Shown here: positions 34,405 through 46,719 of the stretch, piece after piece
Layout of the letters: the number at the start of each line of letters is the position of its first letter
How positions within the stretch are numbered: the first letter of the stretch is position 1
Assembly: GCF_000003815.2 (NCBI RefSeq)
Contig: NC_049986.1
Span: 12,779,876 to 12,843,875, forward strand
Direction: 5' to 3'
DNA length: 64,000 nt
DNA from: Branchiostoma floridae
Taxonomy: Eukaryota; Chordata; Leptocardii; Amphioxiformes; Branchiostomatidae
Program-made: the position numbers and the translations under genes
Notes under the pieces: generated by a model
Database searches by the model: none
The model's input: the letters and a program-made list of their open reading frames with translations, nothing else
Told to the model about the DNA's origin: nothing

Positions 34405-37400
34405 CTAGTCAGCTGTCTGTCCTGTAGACTTGACCTTCATCCACATGCCGTCCCTGGTCTTCATCACAACTGTCATGTCCTTCTCCACGGGACGGGCGGG
34501 GTCAAGGTCAAAGGTAAACCTGGGATATGAACATGACATAGAGTTGAATAAAGATATAGCTTCTGCACTCTATAGAATTGAACTTGAACATAACCTCACA
34601 CGTGACTCTCACACGGTTCACGAACACGTACGTGATCTTGTTTAAACACTTAACAGAGAGAGGTGATCAGGACGTTTTAGAATGTTAATACTTGTGTCGT
34701 TATCTTTGCTAAATTGCGCTTTACCGGAGGCGGAGATAGCAAAGACACTTACTTGTGGAGGAGACGAGCCAGAATCACCTTCTCTTCGTTCAAGGCAAAG
34801 TTCTGTCCGATACAGTTCCTGTACAAGAAAAATAGTGCCATGATGAGGACTTATATTGTCCAATGAGAGGATGACATTTAGGTGTACATTGACACCAACA
34901 AATATGTATAGTCCTATCGCTAAACTAAGGGTCAAAACAAAACTTGTGAGACGAGCACCAGGGCATATGGTGGTTATCTACATGTATGCCTGAGTACCTC
35001 TGTCCGGCAGAGAACGGAATGAAAGCGTGAGAGTCCATGTCCTTCATCCGGTCAGGGTGGAAACGGTTTGGGTCGAACTCCTGAAACGATCGAAACATTA
35101 ATTTCTGGACGTACTATTCAACACTTCAATCAATTGCAGTTTGACCGTAAGTTGCTGAGGTGCAAATTAGAATAGTTCCCCTCTAAGGCAAAGTATTCCC
35201 CAAAAGTAAATCTAGTAAATCTATCGGAGAAGAGCTCTACCATATGCTGATCTCCCCAGATGTCCGGGTTGTGGTGCAGCGCGTACAGGTGGATCCCTAT
35301 GTACGAACCCTCGGGGATGTGGACCCCGTCTATCACGGTGTCTTCCGTCACGGTGCGGGAGATGAAAGGAACGGGAGAGTGGAGCCGCATGGCTTCCTTC
35401 AGACACATGGTCAGGTACGGCAGTTTGTGGAGGTCCTCCCTAGGACAACATGGTGGTGTTTATCTACGGGTTTACGGCAGCAAATTGGGGAATTCTTAGA
35501 ACAAACCATCAGTAAAAGTTATTATGTGATACAGTACGACGTAACGTTACCACTGGATAGTGTCCTCCTCTCTGCCGGCCAGTAGCTGGTCCACTTCTTC
35601 CCGTACCTTGTCCTGATGGTGCGGATGTTGAGCCAGGGAGTACAGGGCCCAGGACAGGGTACTGGCAGTCGTGTCGTGGCCTGGCGAGAGTGGGCAAGGC
35701 ATTAACGTAAGATTTACACCATTTCAGAAAAACATCATTAAGAGGAGGTACAGACAAGGCAGGTGAAAGGGAGGTGGGATATGTAGAGGTCTGTACTTCT
35801 TGTAGTTACAAACATTACCGGCAAACAGGAACGTGTCCACCTCCTCCCTGATCTCCAGATCCGTCAGACCTCTCCCGTCTTCATCTCGAGCCATCAGCAA
35901 AATGTCTATAAAATCCAGCCTTTTCTTCTCAGCTAAGATCTCCGGATCGCGTTCTTGTACATAATACATGTATTGTAACAAAGGTACATTGGGAATGACC
36001 CCGTAATTTTGTAGAAATCCAGCTTTGATAATCTGATCTATGCCATACCGGGAAAGATGTAGAAGATGGGCTTATCTATCTATCAATGCTTTCGTTTTTT
36101 ATTATTGTTGACAAAATTTACCAGCGACCTTACCAGTTCTTGCCTCCTCCTCTTGATGATAGAGCCCCCTGTGTAGTGAACAAAGTCACACAGGCGGAGG
36201 AACTCCCGTCCCCCCGGGGAGAGGTTGTAGATAGCGGTGAACAGAACGTACAGCGGGTTGCTGTATAGAACGAGTAGAAAGGTTACGAGTAAAAAAGAAC
36301 AAACAATGGTTTTTTTTTTTTTTGCAGCAACGACTAGCGTTGTGAACGATGAGCTGAACTTAGTACATGTAGTAAAGTATACATTCCACAAGTCTGGGTA
36401 TTTGATTGTACAAGAAAGATAGAGCATGCCACTTACAAGTTGCGCTCAACTAGCAGGATTCCGATCCTCTTGACTGCTTCAACATACTCATTTTTGGTCC
36501 TAGATAAGCAATGAGACCAAAATATTAGATATTATACGTTGGACTACGGGTAAGTGCAATTTTATTGGTACTTTGCACACCAATAAATATAGTCGCTGTC
36601 ATAATGTGGAAAATGACAGATAAAGATAGCACTCACTGCTCCGACATTTCCCCTCCGGAAAACGCGCACTGCAGGATGACTTCCATAGTACAGAGGCTCG
36701 CCTGGTGGAACATCTCGAAACTGTCCTCTTTCCCACTGTACTTGGAAAGTTTTTCCTGTATGTATATCATTTTCAAGAAAAATCATGAGCTACCCTCCCC
36801 AAATACTCTATATCCTGTCCTATTTTCGCAAAAGGTTCAAATCTATTCCCGTGTCTGTATAAGGATAACCAATGTGCATATTACATATATAGCGCTTACA
36901 TACAGCCGAACGCATCTGTGCCATATAACTATGTAGGGTTCCAATGATTGCATACATGTACATCAAGCTAGTATCGCTAGTATCAGGTGCTACGAAAGTG
37001 GTTCCTATCTCGCAATGCCTTAAAACTCGTTGGAAAATTTCTGGCTTGTTATCCATATCCCTTTCTTGTCGAAGTCTCACCAGACCATTTTTAAATTTTA
37101 AACTTTAAAAAGCCTTATACCAAAAAAAAAATAAATAAAATGATTGGCGATCCAGGGATAGTTTCTGGAGTCATCCTGCTCACAAGCAACCGTACGCTGT
37201 TGAAAACATATATCTTATTGCAGGACATTACTGCACACTCACGATCATGTGTTCCGCCGCCCTGTTGTAGACACTGACTACTGTTTGAGGATATCGAAGT
37301 GAAAGGCAGGCGTGAGGAGACGGCGGTGAACCTTCCACACGTCACCGGTACTCACTATCAGGCCGTTACCTGGCAACGGGGGAAAACATACTTCTATTCG

Positions 37401-39720
37401 TGGATCTGAAGAAAAAAAAAACACGTTTGCGCTGGGGTCAGAACCTGTAACATTCTGTGACCATACTCTGCAAACTGTACTGTAGACTCACAATGCAAAA
37501 CTGAATGCCAAGACATTGGTTGTAGAATAAATGTTGTGAAGTGTTCTAGCTAACTTAGATACCCAAAGCACAGAAATATACTGGTAGTACGAACCGCACT
37601 GATGTTCTTACCTAGCCATGGCCGTAATTGATCATAGTCCACAGACTTCTTGGCTGAAATAGTGTACATAGAAAGATGACCAACATCAGCGTGTACAGAC
37701 AAACAGTGATCAATCTTTACAATATAGGGTATGTTATATTTATCAATCAGCATGCAACAACGCCTCACACATTTTCGTGATAATAACTTCATTAAATCAA
37801 AATGCGCTCGTAACATTGATTAGCTGTGATCTCCATAAGATAACACAGCAATATTTAAGTGATCAGTACTTATGGAAGCATAAGAAAATGCCACATTGTA
37901 TATCCAAAGACATCGGCATATTCGAGAGTATAAAGGACATTCAATAAGCAACAACCAGGTAGCATTTACCTTTACCAAGAAGGTTATCTTTTAGGCTCTG
38001 TGTATTTGTCTCTTTTTGAACATATTATTAGACACAAACCAATCGAATTAGGGCCTAATTTGCACAATTAATGAGAAAATGCTATAACCGCCTTCTTTAC
38101 AAGATTTTATAGTTTGGACAACTTGTGTTATTTGGGTAGAGAAGATCATTAACTGATATGATTATGGCAATGAGGGCCTTATCAATGACACTGACAATGA
38201 CAATGAAGTTAATAAGAAAATGATAATAACATTAATGAGAAAGGTCTCAGAATGCGTCAGTATATTTGACGAAGGAATGAGGTCGCGAAACAATAGTTCT
38301 TTTATTTGATGATTCAACAGTAACTTCAACAAGTGGCGTCGGGCGTGGCGTAACTGGTAGAGCGTTCGGCTCGGAATCTAGAGGTTCTGAGTTCGATCCC
38401 CACCGTGCCCCCCGACGTTGTGCCCTTGGGGAAGGCACTTTACACGACCTTCCTCTCTCCACCCAGGTGTAAAAATGGGTACCTGACTTCGGTCGGGGAG
38501 GTAAAAAGACAATATTTACCTTCTGTCTGTACCGTGTATGTGGCACTGTTAATATAAGTTACAAAAACTTGAGTGCAGTGCCACATTGTCCCTGTCTGTC
38601 CAAAAGCAAAATTAAAAAAAACAAAACAAGTAGAAATACGTACTGGAAGTCTTGAGAAGCTGCTTGATGGTTACATGGATGACGGTTAGGAAGGGAGCCA
38701 GCCAGAAGGAGTGTGCACGGGGGTGTTTCCTCACAACCTCGCGGATCATGGACAGGTACCTCTCACCCAGGTACCCGTCCGTCTGTTGGAGATACACGTA
38801 CATCTAGATTCATAGGAAATCTTACTACATATTACTTCCTGCTGTGTATTATCATGGGAGCTCATCTGTGTTGGTATAGTAATCATATATAGTAAACTTT
38901 ATTCCAACAGAAAGGTATACACTAGCGAATCAAATGTTCAACGACCACTGTCGTCTTCGACCACTGTCGTCAACGACCACTGTCATCCTGTTGATCAATC
39001 ACTTCAAAACGTAACCCCGTGAGAGTTACGCTTACATGATCTTATTAACACGTAATCTTGCAGATACGTGACGTAAACAATTGGTCAAACGTGACATCTT
39101 CTGTGGATGCATAACCTTCGCCAAGACTGAAGTTTATGATGATTGTGTGTCTGTTTATCTATATATTTGTGAGTAGCATAAACTGACTTTCATACTATGG
39201 ACATCCTGTTTTATTTAGGCAGGAAAAACCATTAACTGATATAACGAGGACCTTATTTGCATAATCAAAAAGAATCCTTTCAAATACTTCAGTTGTAAAG
39301 GTTAGCTACATTTCATGGAGGTATGTGGTCGTGTAGCTCCGAGTAGTATTAGATGAGTTTCTGCCATGCAAATTTTTGTCAGAGGAAGGAACTAATCATG
39401 AAGTATTCTCTCGCGGTCTGCCTTGTTTTCTGAATGATGCACTCATAGGACAGTGTTTCAGACAGGTTTTCGTCCCGAGGCAGCCAGAGAAAATCTAAAC
39501 ACTTGGAAGAACGTAAGAACGTATGGTATTACCTACAATAAATACCTACCAGGTGCATGTTGCCGTAGAGCCAGTGGTAGGGAGGGGAGGGAAACTGTCG
39601 CTCAACACGAAAAAGCCGCCAATAATTCCACAGGAACTTGGCCACTACAAATAGTAGGTACACAACTACTGGTACCAGCAGTCCGACTGCGACATCCACC
39701 GGGCTGACTGATGTCTTCAT
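34405..39720 (-). pseudogene. CYP4-family cytochrome P450, 13 exons, probably a recent pseudogene
   Basis: Exons (minus): 39550-39720, 38644-38782, 37612-37653, 37243-37369, 36637-36755, 36437-36499, 36134-36260, 35819-35954, 35551-35680, 35241-35439, 34998-35080, 34753-34818, 34405-34519. Homology: N-terminal membrane anchor, I-helix AGHDTT, K-helix EAMR, heme loop FSAGQRNCIG; microsomal monooxygenase type. The layout equals its neighbour at 42155-46719. Breaks: exon 4 has one base fewer (127 versus 128 nt), making TAG at 37278-37280 right after ILKQ; the exon 8 acceptor reads acaa where the neighbour has acag, so the nearest AG is one base late. Two independent lesions favour pseudogene status, although a draft-assembly base error could explain the first. 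All other exons keep frame and motifs, so decay would be recent. Confidence 0.8.
38340..38610 (+). mobile_element. tRNA-derived SINE in intron 2 of the P450 pseudogene
   Basis: Starts with a tRNA-like head: A-box-like tggcgtaactgg at 38346, B-box-like gttcgatcc near 38391, a tRNA-like distance apart. It continues with a non-tRNA body (cccttggggaaggcac, then caggtgtaaaaatgggtacc) and ends in an A-rich tail about 38595-38610. It lacks the cloverleaf 3' half of a functional tRNA, so this is a retroposon rather than a tRNA gene. The family name is not certain. Confidence 0.72.
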
Positions 39721-42154
39721 GATGTCCGGCTTCACGGATAATTGAAGTAAGGCACAATACAGATAGCAACACAGTGAGCTAGGGCAAGTCCTATCACGGG
39801 AGAGTTTAAGGAGTATTACAGAATGTTTTGACAATATTGCCGTCTGTGCGCACATAGGTTCGGACCACCTGTAGAATTATTAGCTGTCAATTGAAAACAG
39901 CAAGACAATTACGGCTTACGTTGGACTTGCGTAACCTTGTTTATAACTATTGCCAACCGACAACATGCAGTGAGCGTGATTACCTCAGGTCTAACAACAG
40001 GTTATTTCCGTGAAAACTACAATCCCTACCATAATGTTAAGAGGCAGACCCCTTTATAGACGCAGTCCAACGTTTAAGTGACTCCTGTAAATATGAAGGA
40101 GCTCAACAGGTTTCTGGAGTTGTCGACCTTTGTCCCAGTGACTTTAATGACCACTGATCATGGAATTCAGCCAAGTCGTCAAGCAGATGATGGGAAGGAA
40201 AACTAAGTTAAACGTTTTCTAGTTGCCTCGTGTTTTTTTTTTCTTTTGTCACACGCAGCCATCCTGTTACTATGCTTCAACTGAACATCAGCTTGGGATA
40301 GTTATCATGTTGGATCGTGTGTAGATGGGTCACACGCGTATTACGTACATACACACGTGCACATTAAAGGATTTGTTAGTATAACAGTAAGTTGAGATCT
40401 GAGTCCTATCTAAACAGGGTGGCAACAGCTTGCTTGGTATCCAAACCTATGCGCAGTCATACTTGTGCAAAGCGTTCTACATCGGGGCCCATTAAACGTA
40501 ATTGAACCTAGCCTGGTAACCAATCTCTTTATATCTGTCGAGTCTTTTCGTCCTCTCGCAAATGTATTTGCTTAGTAGCTGCAGTAGGTGTGCATACCAG
40601 GTTACCTGATCTAGCAGGTCATTTGGAGTCAATAATGTTGAGGAAACTTCGTCCAAGATGCACACGAAGGTATGGTCTGATATCTTCAGTTTTGAGACAT
40701 TCTAGCCTCTATGTGGACTGTAGAGTTAGTACACATCGTTAAGTCCTTACCTGATGGCTTCCCTGTCGTATCTTCGTCCTGGGAACGCAAAGGTCAAAAG
40801 AGGTCGATAGCTCTCAGGTGTTGCCCACTTGGGTACAGGGGTAGTTTTACCTTTCTGCGTTAGTTTATTAGAGTTTAGATTTTTGTTCAAGCACTGTATA
40901 GTGTGAAACTATTTAGCAGGGTAATAGACTTATATCATGTTACCTGCCCTACAGTTTTTCTTCTTCCGATAATGTCCAACTGCAGAAGAATCTGTAATAA
41001 TTGACACTTCTGTCGGGGTCAAAGGTCTTGTTTTGGTTCTGTCCTACAAAGAGAGTTGACGTCAAAACAGTCCATCACCTTAAAGACAATAGGTGACGTA
41101 ACACCATGGGCATCCGTCAAAGCACCACCTACATTCATGCATACATCATATCTTGTACTTGCTGAGTTAGTTAATCACCAGCCGACCCTAAACAACTTTG
41201 GCTGTTTACTTTACTAGTAAACTTCTTATAGTGAAGTCTTTATTGACCCAACATAAAAGGTGCATCGACTTTCGTAAGGTCTACCACAACTATACGTCTA
41301 GACAAAGACAGGTATACAAATGAATTACCCATATATATGTATATGAATAGATATGAATATATCAACAGGTCAACTTTATCATTTACACCACTAGTATTTG
41401 TCAGTTTAAGGTCTAAACATTCTCTGATATATTGCCTATTTGTGCACAGTAAGAATGTAGTTGGAGTTATCGATCAAACGTATGTATCAAATTCTTTTGA
41501 GCAAACGGAAAGAGATGCGAACACCTTTGTGTGTTATCACCATATCGTGAACAATCCATAACAAAGTGACGTTCACCTTCGATCTCATTTGGACATAACT
41601 GACCAAACCCCTAGCTTGTTATGAGGTATTCTATTACATCTTCCGATTTCTACGTTCAGTCTGTGACTACAGATTCTTATCTTCATGATTGCCCTACGAA
41701 GTTAAAAATTATGTATATTCGAAAGACACAGTTCTTATCCGTGTCATGTTACATGATTCACCCAATCAAAGTCACCAGAAAGTAAAATGTCATACCTTTG
41801 GGTAAGTTTACTAAATGACGTCAGTATTTGATGAAGCATTAAAGGAATTATAAGAGAAGCCACGGCCACTACTCAGAAAACATTAGGATCTTTTGAACAC
41901 CAACAATGAACGAGGATATATTAACAGGTGGTCCTAACAATTTTTACCAAGCCGATTCCTAATACCCCCTCCCCCCTCACATGTAGCGAAAATCGATCGG
42001 ACGCCGAGTCTGCGATCTCTAAATTACGAGGAGGCATGAGCTCAGAATTTGGAGCTCGCAGACTGCATGTTTTCGCTATGAGGGGGTATAACGAAGCCTA
42101 TCAACTCTTAGTACATTAATCCTTGTTACATAACGACATGTCCCTGTCTGCCAA
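39721..42154. other. Intergenic region between the two P450 genes
   Basis: Would contain the promoter of the left P450 copy (39721 upward) and the 3' flank of the right one. No TATA box in convincing position. Weakly inverted cctggtaacc and ggttacc elements at 40510-40605 may be a decayed MITE. Confidence 0.4.
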
Positions 42155-45100
42155 CTAGTCATCTGTCTGCCCTGTAGACTTGACCTTCATCCACATGCCG
42201 TCCCTGGTCTTCATCACAACTATCATGTCCTTCTCCACGGGACGGGCGGGGTCAAGGTCAAAGGTAAACCTGGGTTATGGGCATGACATAGAGTTAGATA
42301 GATATAGATTTTACATTCTCACGGTGGACACATATCACAACCTCATAAAGATCACATGTGGCTCTTGTACGCTTTGGAACAAACGTGGTCGTATTATAAC
42401 ACTTGACAAAGGTAGATTGTTGGCACCTGAATACTGTTGACTTTGCTGAATTGTGGTTTACAGAAGACACTGAATGCACTTACTTGTGGAGGAGACGCGC
42501 CAGAATCACCTTTTCTTCGTTCAGGGCAAAGTTCTGTCCGATACAGTTCCTGTACAAGCAGTTGTTAGAATGTCAACATACTGATATCAGTGGTATGATG
42601 TAGACTAAGACTGTCCATTCAGATAAGGCCATCTAGAGCAAGGCGTACATAGATGTCAAAAATATGCACACCAACGCTATTTATACCAAAGGTAGAAACA
42701 AAACTTGAAGTAAAGCTTTCCATTCTAGATGGAAAGAGACAGAAAGAGGGTGACAGGGAGAGAATGAGGCAGACAGATACACAGAGAAAGAGAGAGAGGC
42801 ACCCCATCCGTCTATGTGTTGAGTACCTCTGTCCGGCAGAGAACGGCATGAAAGCGTGAGAGTCCATGTCCTTCATCCGGTCAGGGTGGAAACGACTTGG
42901 GTCAAACTCCTGAAACGATCGAAACATTGGAACGCTTTTATCCAAAGTTCATGTATGCGCTTAAACCAACTGCAGTTTGAAAGTAAGTTGATGGGGTCCA
43001 CATTAGAATAATTTCCCTCAAAGGCAAAGTACTAGTATTCCCCAAAGTAAATCTAGTAAATCTATCGGAGAAGAGCTCTACCATATGCTGATCTCCCCAG
43101 ACGTCCGGGTTGTGGTGCAGCGCGTACAGGTGGATCCCTATGTACGAACCCTCGGGGATGTGGACCCCGTCTATCACGGTGTCTTCCGTCACGGTGCGGG
43201 AGATGAAAGGAACGGGAGAGTGGAGCCGCATGGCTTCCTTCAGACACATGGTCAGGTACGGCAGTTTGTGGAGGTCCTCCCTAGGACAACATGGTGGTGT
43301 TTATCTACGGGTTTACGGCAGCAAATTGGGGAATTCTTAGAACAAACCATCAGTAAAAGTTATTATGTGATACAGTACGACGTAACGTTACCACTGGATA
43401 GTGTCCTCCTCTCTGCCGGCCAGTAGCTGGTCCACTTCTTCCCGTACCTTGTCCTGATGGTGCGGATGTTGAGCCAGGGAGTACAGGGCCCAGGACAGGG
43501 TACTGGCTGTCGTGTCGTGGCCTGGTGAGAGTAGGCAAGGCTATTAGTTTAGACCATTTTAGAAGACAAGGAGGATGTTTGTAGTATACCTGTATCAGAA
43601 GTACCAGTAATCACACAACTTACCGGCGAACAGGAACGTGTCCACCTCCTCCCTGATCTCCAGATCTGTCAGACCTCTCCCGTCTTCATCTCGAGCCATC
43701 AGCAAAGTGTCTATAAAATCCAGCCTTTTCTTCTCAGCCAAAATTTCCGGATTGTGTTCCTGTATAACCGATTCAAACAATATCAAAAATATTTCAACAA
43801 TTAACGATACAAACAGCGCATAGTAGACTGTGTGCTGAATCACTGAAATTTCTGGATCGCGTTCTTAACTAGCTCAAATCTTAGATTGGAAATAACCCTT
43901 GGAAATTATGCTTTGATAGTCTGAGCCATTCCATACTTATCCTGGGAAAACGCAGACTCCTTCGAGGCACGCAAGGCCTAGTTTACCGATCCTCAGCACA
44001 CGCGCGCACGGAACACCTGCCGGCCCACGAACCAGCTGGCCCCAACTATCACTTGCCTCTCTCGGAGAAGCAAGCAATAGTCGGGGGCCGGCGTAAGTGG
44101 GCCAGCTGGTAGTGGGGCGGGGGTGTATAGTTTCGCGCGTTAGGCAGGGGATCGGTAACTCTACTGTTCTTTGCGAAGCTTCTTCGAGCTGGTTTCCCAG
44201 GGTATTCCATACTAGAATAGATGCTGTAGATAAAATCTACAACTTACCAGTTCTTGCCTCCTCCTCTTGATGATAGAACCCCCTGTGTCGTGAACAAAGT
44301 CACACAGGCGGAGGAACTCCCGTCCCCCCGGGGAGAGGTAGAAGATAGTGTCGAACACCATGTACAGGGGGTTGCTGCGGAACGAGTAGAAATGCTACGA
44401 TTTTATCAGAGGCCGTACACCACACTTAAAGTAAACTTCTTCCTTATAATTTGGAGGATCTTTGAAGACTTCCATATGAAGGTGTTTAAACCTTTGAGGA
44501 CTCAGATCTCTTTTATAGACCGTACATATAGAAGTTGTTTGCAAGAACGACTAGCTTTGTGAACAATGATATGAGTTGAATTCCATACGCCTATATATGC
44601 AGTCCAAATGTCTAGGTACTATGAAGAGAGAGCATACCACTTACAAGTTGCGCTCAACTTGCAGGATTCCGATTCGCTTCACTGCTTCAACGTACTCATT
44701 TTTGGTTCTGGATAATCGAAGAGACAAAAATATTAGATATTATAAACTGGACTAAAAACGTATAATCTTACTGGCACTTTGAACGAGTTTGAGCACAAAC
44801 AGTCACGTAAACGTCGAAAAAGACCCAAATCACGGAGGAAGTACAGTACTCACTGCTCCGACATTTCCCCTCCGGAAAACGCGCACTGCAGGATGACTTC
44901 CATAGTACAGAGGCTCGCCTGGTGGAACATCTCGAAACTGTCCTCTCTCCCAGTGTACTGGGAAAGTTTTTCCTACATGTAAATTATCAACAGCTGAGAT
45001 CACAATTTTGTATGCAGAATAAGGACGGAGACTTCTCTATTTGAAGACAAAAATAATCTCCTGTTGGACCTGTCCACAAGCAAACATACTAGTACGCTGG

Positions 45101-46719
45101 TGAAAACCACCTTGTGAGAGAAGAACGCACTCACCATCATGTGTTCCGCCGCCCTGTTGTAGACACAGACGTACTGTTTGAGGATATCGAAGTGAAAGGC
45201 AGGCGTGAGGAGACGGCGGTGAACCTTCCACACGTCACCAGTACTCATGATCAGGCCGTTACCTGGCAACGGGACAAACATACTTTTATTCAAGGATCTG
45301 AAAGGGTTGAGTTAGGAATCTGTAACATTCTGTATCCATAGGCTGACACTAGGGCAAAAGGTGTATGACAAAACATTGAAAGGTAGCCAAACAAAGCTGA
45401 AAAGCATCATAGCGAAAGGCAGACACTTGAGGTGTTCTTCTTATCATTGACAAAACTTCTTGTTGTTTGCTTTGAACACAGTGGTTCCATCATGAGGACG
45501 GTTGTGTATTTTGTGTGTAATTATAACACAGAGGTGGTTTCCTTACCCAACCACGGCCGTAGTTGATCATAGTCCATAGACTTCTGAGCTGAAATGATGC
45601 ATGGAAAAATGACCGTCATTAGGATATGCAGACTAACCGTGATAATCACTTATGGGTATCAACATCAAGAATGTGGTTATGAGGTTCTTTCTTGTATACA
45701 GCAATTTAGTTCTTCAGATTTTTAAAAGTTATCAGCCTTACATGTTAATTCAACTATCATTTATGTACATTGTACCTGTTACAATTGTCGTGCAATCATG
45801 TTTTTCTTGTTCTATCATAAATGATGAAACAGCATGTAATGTATTTTGGCAAGACCATGCAAAATAACCTATCTAAGTCATAAGTCAAGATTCTTATAAC
45901 ATAACGGCAATCATTGTGGAAACAATCGGAGATTGAACTAAGGCCACATCGTATATCCAAATAAATCAGCAAGTTCGTGAGGATACAAGACACTAGCAAC
46001 AGTTATGTATCACTTGATTCTTTTATTCAATGGTAAACACGTAGAAATACGTACTGGAAGCCTTTAGAAGCTGCTTGATGGTTACCGGGTGGGTTAAAAT
46101 GGGCAAGGGCATGAAGCCAGACAGCCAGAAGGTCTGGGCATGGGGGTGTTTCTTCATGAGATCGACTGACGAGGACAGGTACTTCTCACCGAAATGGCCA
46201 TCAGTCTGTGGGACGTATATACGGAGACAATGGATTGATGAGTTCCACTTTTTCCATGAACGCCACTGCCGTGGAGGGACTACTCTAGGGATGGTTTCCG
46301 GCTTGACATTGGTAATTGCGTGCACCAGTAGTACATCTGAGTAAGGATAGGTTTCGAACATGCAGACAAAAGCAAGGTTTAGATATCGACTTGAAAAGAT
46401 ACGGTTGCTACGATTCCTTCAATAGACTCGGTATCTAATTCTGAAGTTTTCACTGGTTTTCTAATTCTGACACACTTTGACAGGGCGTCTGAGAGTTACT
46501 GTTATTGCCTACGCTGAAGACCTACCAGGTGTGTGTTGCCGTACCTACCAGGTGTGTGTTGCCGTACAGCCAGTGGTAGGGAAGGGAGGGAAACTGTCTC
46601 CCGACGTTGAAATCCCGCCAGTATTTCTGCAGGAACTTGGCCACTACAAACAGCAGGTACGCAGCTATCGGTACCAGCAGTCCGACTGCGACATCCACCG
46701 GGCTGACTCCTGTCTTCAT
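42155..46719 (-). CDS. CYP4-family cytochrome P450, 13 exons, intact, 509 aa
   Basis: Exons (minus): 46549-46719, 46055-46205, 45547-45588, 45135-45262, 44854-44972, 44645-44707, 44248-44374, 43624-43759, 43392-43521, 43082-43280, 42827-42909, 42484-42549, 42155-42269. Total 1530 nt; every border is AG/GT and every phase fits. ATG at 46717-46719. Residues about 8-31 form a hydrophobic anchor (endoplasmic reticulum, cytosolic catalytic domain). Motifs: [16 protein letters not shown] (helix C), AGHDTT at 312-317 (oxygen activation), ExxR at 371-374, FSAGQRNCIG with heme ligand Cys452. CYP4 enzymes usually omega-hydroxylate fatty acids and eicosanoids. The I-helix Glu that links heme covalently in many CYP4s is Ala312 here. 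Closest vertebrate types by feel are CYP4F/CYP4V; subfamily not assigned. Confidence 0.93.
43938..44203. mobile_element. MITE with 10-bp target duplication in intron 7 of the intact CYP4 gene
   Basis: attccatact occurs at 43928-43937 and again at 44204-44213, flanking a GC-rich insert whose ends are inverted: tatcctgggaaaacg at the left, ggtttcccagggt at the right. Further inside, gccggcccac and gggccggcg, and cagctggcc and gggccagctgg, are also inverted. A 10-bp duplication fits Mutator-like elements (9-11 bp). Confidence 0.65.
46527..46571 (-). repeat. 23-bp tandem duplication across the exon 1 splice donor of the intact P450
   Basis: On the minus strand, gtaggtacggcaacacacac plus ctg is present twice, so CTG/GTAGGT occurs at 46549/46548 and again at 46526/46525. 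Only the first donor (exon end 46549) preserves phase with exon 2. Confidence 0.85.

Noticed and set aside
35244..35585. Plus-strand 113-codon ORF, repeated at 43085-43426
   Set aside because: Identical in both places only because the P450 exons 9-10 are duplicated; it is the antisense shadow of those exons.
38341..38412. tRNA gene on the plus strand
   Set aside because: A- and B-box-like sequences are present, but the 3' half does not close a cloverleaf and the sequence runs into a SINE body and A-rich tail.
40508..40610. Possible MITE with cctggtaacc ends
   Set aside because: Inverted match is only about 10 bases and offset; no target duplication found.
40751..40778. Possible 28-nt minus-strand exon (cccag before, gtaagg after) upstream of the left P450
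   Set aside because: Too short, no conserved content and no counterpart upstream of the right P450; could at most be an untranslated exon.
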